Shown piece after piece: positions 19,041 to 25,587 of a DNA stretch of 64,000 bases. The stretch comes from Bog-532 sp963742875. Lineage in GTDB: Bacteria; Actinomycetota; Actinomycetes; Streptosporangiales; Streptosporangiaceae. A program made the translations under genes and the position numbers. The notes under the pieces were generated by a model, which saw only the letters and a program-made list of their open reading frames with translations, searched no databases and was not told the origin of the DNA. Within the stretch, counting starts at the first letter, position 1. The number at the start of each line of letters is the position of its first letter. Location of the stretch: assembly GCA_963742875.1 (NCBI GenBank), contig CAVUNO010000003.1, positions 124,001-188,000 on the forward strand. The letters run 5' to 3'.

Positions 19041-19241
19041 TCAGACCACGCGAACAGCGTCGGCCTGCTGTCCTCGGTCGCTCTGCGTGATCTCGAACTC
19101 AACCCGCTGGCCCTCTTCGAGGGAGCGGTAACCGTCCGCCTGAATTGCCGAGAAGTGGACAAACACGTCCTTGCCGTTATCCACGGCGATGAAGCCGTAA
19201 CCCTTCTCCGCGTTGAACCACTTGACGGTGCCCTGAGCCAT
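19041..19241 (-). CDS. cspA: Cold-shock protein CspA-like
   Basis: A 66-residue single cold-shock domain beginning MAQGTVKWFNAEKGYGFI, with RNP1 (KGYGFIAV) and RNP2 (VFVHFSAI) motifs. It acts as an RNA chaperone in the cytoplasm. It lies between groEL and the MoaD/thrC pair on the minus strand, an order I recall as conserved in streptomycetes. Confidence 0.95.
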   Translation of the reverse strand: MAQGTVKWFNAEKGYGFIAVDNGKDVFVHFSAIQADGYRSLEEGQRVEFEITQSDRGQQADAVRVV

Positions 19242-19368
19242 TTCCACACAACTCCCTAACTGTGCTCGGGCCTCGAGCTCCGCCCTTGCAACGCGGAACC
19301 CGTTCGATCGCATTGCCCGGGCCACGCCAAGGAGCGGGTCCGACCGATGGCGACCAGACACGACATTA

Positions 19369-19427
19369 CCGCGTGGCCGAACCGGAGGGGCAAGATCTCC
19401 ACCGTGTGCGCGAACCTGAGAGGTAAG
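19369..19427. repeat. Two degenerate 30-bp direct repeats upstream of the cold-shock gene
   Basis: Two adjacent blocks of about 30 bp, at about 19369-19396 and 19399-19427, share CCG-GAACC-GAGGGGCAAGAT / GCGAACCTGAGAGGTAAGAT patterns. They lie in the 254-bp gap between the MoaD-like gene and cspA, in the leader or promoter region of cspA. No function can be assigned. Confidence 0.35.
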
Positions 19428-19495
19428 ATCCCCCGGTCACAAGCATGCACAGGGTGCAAGCAATGGGTTACAGCGGCCATGAGGGAACGAGGGCG

Positions 19496-19771
19496 CTACC
19501 CGCCGGCCACCGCGGGGATGACCGAAACCTGCGCTCCCGAGGGGACAAGGGTGTCAAGCCCCTGCGCGAACCGGACATCCTCCTCGCCGACGTATACGTT
19601 GACGAACCTGCGGAGCTTGCCCCCGTCGTCGACGATGCGCCCGGCGATGCCCGGGTATGAGGCATCCAGTCCGGCGATTACCTCGCGCAGGGTCCCGTGG
19701 TCGGCACTGACCTCCGCTGCGCCGCCCGTATAGGACCGCAGGATAGTGGGGATTCGTACAGACACGCTCAT
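19496..19771 (-). CDS. MoaD/ThiS-family sulfur carrier
   Basis: A 91-residue ubiquitin-like sulfur carrier ending in the required GlyGly (VIPAVAGG). The core reads VRIPTILRSYTGGAAEV and LRRFVNVYVGEEDVRF. The C-terminal glycine is thiocarboxylated in such proteins, which supply sulfur for cysteine, molybdopterin or thiamine synthesis. The start overlaps the stop of thrC (ATGA), which in actinobacteria points to a CysO-like carrier rather than a molybdenum-cofactor role, but this is inference. Confidence 0.9.
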   Translation of the reverse strand: MSVSVRIPTILRSYTGGAAEVSADHGTLREVIAGLDASYPGIAGRIVDDGGKLRRFVNVYVGEEDVRFAQGLDTLVPSGAQVSVIPAVAGG

Positions 19772-21057
19772 TCAACGCCCGCCTCTCGGAATGATTCCAG
19801 CGTCGGCCGGACCACAGGTGGCACAGGCAGTGCTGCCGCCACCGCGTCCAGCGTCTTCAGGCCGTCACCGGAATTGATTATCACCGTCTCCGCCCCGGGG
19901 TCGATCCGCCCGTCGGCGAGAAGCTTGCGCAGGACGCCCAGCGTCACCCCGCCTGCGGTTTCGGCGAAGATCCCCTCAGTGGCGGCGAGCAGGCGGATCG
20001 AATCGATGATCTCCTCATCGCTGACGTCGGCGACGGCACCGCCGGTCCGCCGCACCGTGTCCAGCACGTACGGGCCGTCCGCGGGATTGCCGATGGCCAG
20101 CGACTTGGCGATGGTGGCGGGGCGCACCGGTGCGACGACTTCCTGGCCCGCCGCAAAGGCGGCCGACACCGGCGAGCAGCCGGTGGCCTGGGCACCGAAC
20201 ACGTGCCAGCCGGTGTCATCAACGAGGCCGAGCGAGGCCAGCTCGCGAAAGCCCTTGTCCACCTTGGTGAGCTGCGCGCCCGAGGCGATGGGCACGACTA
20301 CCTGCTCCGGCAGGCGCCAGCCGAGCTGCTCGGCGATCTCGAAGCCGAGCGTCTTGGAGCCTTCCGCGTAATAGGGCCGGACGTTGACGTTGACGAACGC
20401 CCAGTCCTCATGCTCACCGGCCAGCTCGGAGGCCAGCCGGTTCACGTCGTCGTAGTTCCCGTCGACGAGGACGAACGTGCCGCCGTAGACCGCCGTGGTG
20501 ATGATCTTCTGCTGTTCGAGGTCGGCCGGGACGAGCACCATGGAGCGAATGCCGGCTCGGGCCGCGGCGGCGGCGACCGCATTGGCGAGGTTTCCCGTCG
20601 ACGGGCAGGCGAGAACCTTGAAGCCCATCTCCATCGCCGCGGCGAGCGCCACCGCGACAACGCGGTCCTTGAAGGAATGGGTCGGGTTGTCCCGGTCGTC
20701 CTTGACCCAGAGCCGCCGCATGCCCAGCGCATGGGCCAGGTTGTCGGCGCGGATCAGGCGGGTGTAGCCCGGTTCAGTGGTGGGGCGCCCGGCGACGTCG
20801 GCGGGCACTGGGAGCAGCTTGGCGTAACGCCACATGTTATGCGGCCCGGCCTCGATGTCAGCCCGGGTCAGGGCCGGGAAGTCGTAGGCGACCTCAAGCG
20901 GGCCGAAACAGTCCTCACATGCGTAGTAAGGCCCGAGTTCACGGGTCAGGCCGCATTCACGGCAGGACAGATGGGTCGCGTACCCGAACCGGGACACCGA
21001 AGGTGTCGTGCGGCCGGCAGGTACGGCATCATTCTTCTCAGTGGCAGATGTGCTCAC
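19768..21057 (-). CDS. thrC: Threonine synthase
   Basis: A 429-residue PLP enzyme converting O-phosphohomoserine to threonine. The PLP lysine is in NPTHSFKDRVV, the phosphate-binding loop is CPSTGNLANAVAAA, and an N-terminal zinc-ribbon-like CxxC pair (CRECG, CEDC) is present. It starts with GTG at 21057 and overlaps the following MoaD-like gene. A SAM-I riboswitch lies directly upstream. The 3' strand of its closing stem ends within the purine-rich ribosome-binding region, so SAM probably lowers thrC expression. Confidence 0.95.
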   Translation of the reverse strand: MSTSATEKNDAVPAGRTTPSVSRFGYATHLSCRECGLTRELGPYYACEDCFGPLEVAYDFPALTRADIEAGPHNMWRYAKLLPVPADVAGRPTTEPGYTRLIRADNLAHALGMRRLWVKDDRDNPTHSFKDRVVAVALAAAMEMGFKVLACPSTGNLANAVAAAAARAGIRSMVLVPADLEQQKIITTAVYGGTFVLVDGNYDDVNRLASELAGEHEDWAFVNVNVRPYYAEGSKTLGFEIAEQLGWRLPEQVVVPIASGAQLTKVDKGFRELASLGLVDDTGWHVFGAQATGCSPVSAAFAAGQEVVAPVRPATIAKSLAIGNPADGPYVLDTVRRTGGAVADVSDEEIIDSIRLLAATEGIFAETAGGVTLGVLRKLLADGRIDPGAETVIINSGDGLKTLDAVAAALPVPPVVRPTLESFREAGVE

Positions 21058-21075
21058 GTCGCGAGGCCCCTTTCC

Positions 21076-21276
21076 TCCTCATCTTTCCCGGGGTCACCCT
21101 GACCACGGGCCGGAGTTGGCACCTCTCACGATGTGGCCTCGCGGAGCGGGCGGCCGTAGCGGGCGCACCGGCCCACAGCGGGAGCCTCCCGGGGATTACC
21201 CCTTCGAGCAGAGCATCATCGTGACGGTTGCCGGGGCTTCACAGGGCCGATCCCTCCACCCCTCTAGATGAGCTTA
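21076..21276 (-). promoter_or_regulatory. SAM-I (S-box) riboswitch upstream of thrC
   Basis: Read on the minus strand, the leader begins GCTCATCTAGAGGGGTGGAG and continues with GGCCCTGTGAAGCCCCGGCA, then ACC. A long P3 arm is closed by CACGATG/CATCGTG. The downstream core is GAGAGGTGCCAACTCC, and the end GGGAAAGATGAGGAG pairs its GATGAG with the starting CTCATC as P1. All the core blocks of the SAM-I family are present in order. The distance to the thrC GTG is under 20 bases. Bases 21277-21450 contain nothing else I recognise. Confidence 0.92.
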
Positions 21277-21450
21277 TCACTGTATTCAGTTGTGCCACGG
21301 TGAACGCCAGCGTTCCCCGCCACGGGGCTGTTTCCTCAAGGACACATGCCTTAGGTGAACTTTAACCGACCATGGCGGATGCCGCAGCACGGGATATCGC
21401 TCATCGGACCGTCCTCGGCAGGTCAGGTTCCTCCGCTAGCCTGCCAGGAT

Positions 21451-23085
21451 ATGGGTCACAACTCCAGCCTGTGCCGGGTGGCCGCCACCGGGGAGGCCAC
21501 CCCGGATAGCGGCTCGGCCGATGGCCACGCTGACGCCGGGGAGGGCACCCCTAACCGCGGGGCCGGTCCCGGGGACGCCCCGGACCACCAAGCCGTCCCG
21601 GCCGCGGGCGCGGCCCGGGGCGGCGGCCGGCTGCTCGTCGCATCGAACCGGGGCCCGCTGTCCTTCACGGTGGCGCCCGACGGGAGCCTGTCCGCGCGGC
21701 GTGGCGGCGGGGGGCTGGTATCCGGGCTCATGCCCGGCTTGTCCTCGCTCGCGGGCCGCGCCGAGGTGCTGTGGATCTGCGCCGCGCTCAGTGACGCCGA
21801 CCGGGCCGCGGCGCGCCAGGATCCGGACGGCAGGCGGTTCGGCATCGAGACCGGGGGACCATCGGGCGGCCGGACCGCGGTGCGCGCGCTCGACATACCG
21901 GCCGCCACCTTCCAGGGCGCCTACAACGCGGTGGCGAACGCCACCCTGTGGTTTGTCCACCACCTGCTGTTCGACACCCCGGTCCAGCCGTGTTTCGGGC
22001 CTGAGTTCCGGCGCGACTGGCAATCCTACGTCGCGTACAACCAGGCATTTGCGGGGGCGCTCGTGCCTGCCGCGACGTTGGCCCCGGTGACCGCCCGCGT
22101 GCTCGTGCAGGACTACCACCTGGCGCTCGTCCCGCGGATGCTGCGGGACGACGTACCGGGCATCCGCATCGCGCACTTCTCGCACACGCCGTGGGCGCCG
22201 GTGGACTACTACCGGATACTTCCCGACGACATCGGTCGCGCCATCCTCGACGGCATGCTGGGTGCCGATCATGCCGGCTTCCTCTGCCAGCGATGGGCCG
22301 ATGCGTTCCTCGACTGCTGTGAGGCGCTGCTGGGGGCGCAAGTGGACCGAGCCGCGCAGCGCGTCATCCACCGCGGCCACGTCACCGGTGTCGGCGTTCA
22401 CCCGCTCGGAGTGGACGCTCCGGCGCTGCGCGAACGGGCCCGCGCGGCCGACGTCGAGGCGCACGTTGCCGCGCTCACCCGGGCCGCGGCCGGCCGGAAG
22501 CTGATTGTGCGGATCGACCGGACGGAACTGTCCAAGAACATCCTCCGGGGGCTGGCCGCCTACCGGGAACTGCTCACCACCCGGCCCGAGTGGCGCGGGC
22601 AGGTCGTGCACGTCGCGTTCGCCTATCCATCCCGGGGCAGCGTGCCCGGCTACCGCGAGTACACCAACGAGGTGCTCCGGACGGCGGCCGGGATCACCGA
22701 GGAGTTCGCCACCGCGGACTGGAATCCGCTGATCCTGGAGGTCAAGGATGACTACCCGCGGTCCCTGGCCGCCGGCCGCATTGCGGACGTCCTCGTCGTG
22801 AACCCGATCCGGGACGGCATGAATCTGGTCGCCGAGGAGGGCCCGGTCCTGTCCGACCGCGGCTGCGCGCTGGTTCTGTCCCGCGAAGCGGGCGCCGCCT
22901 CGCTGCTCGGATCGGACGCGCTGCTCGTCAATCCATACGACGTGAGCGCCACCGCGGCGGCGATGCACCAGGCCCTGTTGATGCCCGAGGACGAGCGCCG
23001 CCGGCGATGCGCTGCCCTGGCCGCCGCCGCCGCGGCCAATGCCCCGTCCCATTGGCTCACCGCCCAGCTCGACGCGCTGGGCTGA
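21451..23085 (+). CDS. otsA: Trehalose-6-phosphate synthase (GT20)
   Basis: A family-20 glycosyltransferase of about 544 residues that joins UDP- or GDP-glucose to glucose-6-phosphate. Seen are LLVASNRGPLSF, RRGGGGLVSGLMP, the acceptor-site VLVQDYHLALVPRML and HFSHTPWAP, and the nucleotide-sugar site NPIRDGMNLVAEE. The first 60 residues are low-complexity and poorly conserved, so the start (ATG 21451) is uncertain. A convergent otsB lies 200 bp downstream, giving the complete OtsAB trehalose route. Confidence 0.93.
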   Translation: MGHNSSLCRVAATGEATPDSGSADGHADAGEGTPNRGAGPGDAPDHQAVPAAGAARGGGRLLVASNRGPLSFTVAPDGSLSARRGGGGLVSGLMPGLSSLAGRAEVLWICAALSDADRAAARQDPDGRRFGIETGGPSGGRTAVRALDIPAATFQGAYNAVANATLWFVHHLLFDTPVQPCFGPEFRRDWQSYVAYNQAFAGALVPAATLAPVTARVLVQDYHLALVPRMLRDDVPGIRIAHFSHTPWAPVDYYRILPDDIGRAILDGMLGADHAGFLCQRWADAFLDCCEALLGAQVDRAAQRVIHRGHVTGVGVHPLGVDAPALRERARAADVEAHVAALTRAAAGRKLIVRIDRTELSKNILRGLAAYRELLTTRPEWRGQVVHVAFAYPSRGSVPGYREYTNEVLRTAAGITEEFATADWNPLILEVKDDYPRSLAAGRIADVLVVNPIRDGMNLVAEEGPVLSDRGCALVLSREAGAASLLGSDALLVNPYDVSATAAAMHQALLMPEDERRRRCAALAAAAAANAPSHWLTAQLDALG

Positions 23086-23114
23086 CTCTGTCGGGGGGAC
23101 GACGCCGTGCTGGC

Positions 23115-23133
23115 CCGGGGGGCGACCCCCCGG
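23115..23133. terminator. Hairpin downstream of otsA
   Basis: An 8-bp perfect stem (CCGGGGGG, CGA loop, CCCCCCGG) 30 bp after the otsA stop, between convergent otsA and otsB. Position and strength suggest a terminator. Confidence 0.55.
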
Positions 23134-23286
23134 AACCCCCCGCTGCGCTTCGCGCCCCATGGCGGTACTTCGCCGACACACCGGCCGCTCACCGGGCACA
23201 AGGCCCGGTTCGCTGGGCCGGTATGAGCGCCTCGCCGTAACCCGCGCTGGTGAACCTCAGACGGCGCCCGGGAGTCACGGGTGCCC

Positions 23287-24135
23287 CTACCCCTTTGACC
23301 TCTCGAGGGCGTCGGCTAGGGCTGTGAAGAGTGCGGCGATTCCGTCGGGGCCGTCTACTACTAGGTCGGCGTCTTCGGTGGGGAGGTCGGACTCGGGGGC
23401 GGCGCTTACTACGGTGACGCCTGGGATGCCGGTGGTGCGCAGGTCACGTACCGCGGCGAACGCGGCCAGGTCACCCAGGTCATCGCCGCTGAACAGCACC
23501 GACCGCGTGTCCCGTTCCGCGGCCAGCTCCCGCAGGGCCACCCCTTTGTCCATACCTGGCGGCCGTAGCTCGACGACCAGACGGCCAGGTTCCAGCGCCA
23601 GCCCGGTCTGCCCCGCGAGGGTCTCCAGCGGCCCGCGCAGCCGGGCCAGGGCCGCATCCGGGTCAGCCGTGCCGCGGGTATGCACGGCCACGGCGTGCCC
23701 CTTGTCCTCGATGCGGGTCCCGTCGGGGGCACCCGCCGCGCGCAGCACACCGGGCAGCTCCCGTCGGGCCGCCGCCACGCCCGGCGGCACGGGAGGTGCG
23801 GAGACCTGGCCGTCCTGCCAGCGTTCCCAGCCGTAGTGGCCAAGCACGATGAGGCCGGGCACGGTGGCCAGGCCGCCGAGCTCAACCGCCTGCATCACGG
23901 GACGGCCGGTGATGATGGCCAGCGTGCCGACGTGGGCCGCCAGCCGCCGCAGCGCGGCGATCGCGCCGGGATGAGCGTGCGCGGCGGCCGGGTCACCCAC
24001 GATCGGCGACAGCGTCCCGTCGTAGTCGGTGGCGATCAGCGCGCCGGCCGGAGCGGACAGCAGTGCGTCCAGGCCGGTCTGCCCTTCGGTGGTAGCGGCC
24101 CGGGGCAGCCCGGCCGCGATACGCTCGGGGGTCAT
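23287..24135 (-). CDS. otsB: Trehalose-6-phosphate phosphatase
   Basis: A 282-residue HAD-superfamily phosphatase. The catalytic motif is ALIATDYDGTLSPI (nucleophile Asp of DYDGT), and the C-terminal metal motif is VLFSGDDLGDLAAF. The cap region includes GHYGWERW and VEDKGHAVAVH-like sequence. I use the ATG at 24135 because GGAG then lies ten bases upstream; an ATG nine bases earlier is too close to that site. It completes trehalose synthesis with the convergent otsA. Confidence 0.93.
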   Translation of the reverse strand: MTPERIAAGLPRAATTEGQTGLDALLSAPAGALIATDYDGTLSPIVGDPAAAHAHPGAIAALRRLAAHVGTLAIITGRPVMQAVELGGLATVPGLIVLGHYGWERWQDGQVSAPPVPPGVAAARRELPGVLRAAGAPDGTRIEDKGHAVAVHTRGTADPDAALARLRGPLETLAGQTGLALEPGRLVVELRPPGMDKGVALRELAAERDTRSVLFSGDDLGDLAAFAAVRDLRTTGIPGVTVVSAAPESDLPTEDADLVVDGPDGIAALFTALADALERSKG

Positions 24136-24170
24136 GGGCGCCATTCTCCGCGTTCTCGCATCACGCCGTC

Positions 24171-24416
24171 CTATTCGGGAGTACGCGGCGACCGCATCCG
24201 CTGCCGCCGGGAGCGCTGCCTGCGCAGCCGCTTGATGAGTACCGGATCGAAGCGCAGGGCCTCCGGCGTGTCGATCAGCTCGTTCAGTATCTGGTAGTAG
24301 CGGGTGGGCGCGAGGTTCAGCACGTCGTGCATAGCCTGTTCCTTCGCCCCCGGGTGCCGCCAGGACCGCGCCTCGAAGGCCAGGATCTGGGCGTCACGCT
24401 CGGACAGTTCCGCCAT
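24171..24416 (-). CDS. DUF3263 protein
   Basis: An 81-residue protein of an actinobacterial family of unknown function. It is compact and helical, with FEARSWRHPGAKEQA and LAPTRYYQILNELIDTPEAL resembling a helix-turn-helix, and a very basic tail (RLRRQRSRRQRMR). DNA binding is plausible but unproven. It lies 35 bp upstream of otsB on the same strand. Confidence 0.88.
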   Translation of the reverse strand: MAELSERDAQILAFEARSWRHPGAKEQAMHDVLNLAPTRYYQILNELIDTPEALRFDPVLIKRLRRQRSRRQRMRSPRTPE

Positions 24417-24530
24417 GTCACCCTCCTCCCGGACACGGTCATCGTAGGCGGGGAGGCGGGCAGCCGCCGAAAACCTGGCCGCGGGCCCCCTCCTGTACCG
24501 GCCGCCTCCTGCGACGTACGCTCACGGATC

Positions 24531-25346
24531 GTGCCCCCTTTTCGCTGTCTGACGTTTCTCACCGACTACGGGCTGGAGGACGGGTTCACCGCCGCCTGTC
24601 ACGGAGTCGCCGCCCAGATCGCGCCGCAGATACCCGTCATAGACATCACCCACCTCATTCCGGGTGGTGACGTGCGGCGCGGCGCGGCCGTGCTCGCTCA
24701 GACAATCCCCTATTTCCCGCCCGCGGTGCACGTCGCCGTGGTCGATCCGGGAGTCGGCACTGACCGGCGCGGTATCGCCGTCGCGGCCGGCGACGCCATC
24801 CTGGTCGGACCGGACAACGGCCTGCTGTCGTGGGCCGTGTCGGTGGCCGGCGGCCCGCGGACAGCTATCAGCCTCACCAACAAGGAACTGTGGCTGAACC
24901 CCACGGCCGCACCGACGTTTCACGGCCGCGACATCTTCACGCCCGTCGCCGCGCACCTGGCCGCCGGAACGGACCTCGCCTCGGCCGGCACCGAGATCGA
25001 CGTGTCGGACCTGGTGACGCTACCGCCGCCGGCGAGCCGGGTAGTCGACGGGACCGCTCAGGGCGAAGTGCTGACTGTCGACACGTTCGGCAACGTGCAG
25101 CTATCCATCTCCGCGTCCGACGCGGACAGCATCGGTGTCCGTTACGGCCGGAGCGTCGTGGTGCGAGCCGGGCGCCGCCAGCTGACCGTGCCCTACCGGG
25201 ACACGTTCGGGGCGGTGGCGCCCGGTGAACTGGTCGCGTTCGCCGACGGATCCGGCATGGTCTCGCTGGCCGTCAATTCCGGCGATGCGGCTCAGCGGCT
25301 CGGGCTGCCGCCCGGCGCGCACGTCTCCCTGAGCCCCGCGCCATAG
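24531..25346 (+). CDS. SAM hydrolase/hydroxide adenosyltransferase (DUF62)
   Basis: A 271-residue protein of the SAM-hydroxide adenosyltransferase family, which cleaves S-adenosylmethionine to adenosine and methionine and is related to fluorinases. Family motifs are LTFLTDYG, VDPGVGTDRRG, VGPDNGLLSW and FHGRDIFTPVAAHLA. The GTG at 24531 is the start that fits the family N-terminus; a longer open frame upstream overlaps the DUF3263 gene on the other strand. A role in SAM turnover is inferred from the family. Confidence 0.92.
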   Translation: MPPFRCLTFLTDYGLEDGFTAACHGVAAQIAPQIPVIDITHLIPGGDVRRGAAVLAQTIPYFPPAVHVAVVDPGVGTDRRGIAVAAGDAILVGPDNGLLSWAVSVAGGPRTAISLTNKELWLNPTAAPTFHGRDIFTPVAAHLAAGTDLASAGTEIDVSDLVTLPPPASRVVDGTAQGEVLTVDTFGNVQLSISASDADSIGVRYGRSVVVRAGRRQLTVPYRDTFGAVAPGELVAFADGSGMVSLAVNSGDAAQRLGLPPGAHVSLSPAP

Positions 25347-25587
25347 ACGGTCCGGGCCTCGTTTCCGACCGTAACCAGGCGTCTACGGTCCGTCCGGCGC
25401 CGCGGCCCGGGCAGCGCAAGATCGGCGGAACGATCCCCCGGCAGGCACGCGCATGGCACGATGATCCTGCGACGATAAGACCGTAGGGACGGGCCGGGAG
25501 TGCGGCACCAAGAGCCAGCCGGGCGGAGCCGCAATCCCTCGAACGGGCAGCACGCCGCGTTTCCCCGTCCAGAGGAGACGTGCCCCC

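Noticed and set aside
21436..23199. 587-codon minus-strand frame opposite otsA
   Set aside because: Shadow of the trehalose-phosphate synthase gene, Arg/Gly/Pro-rich with no motif.
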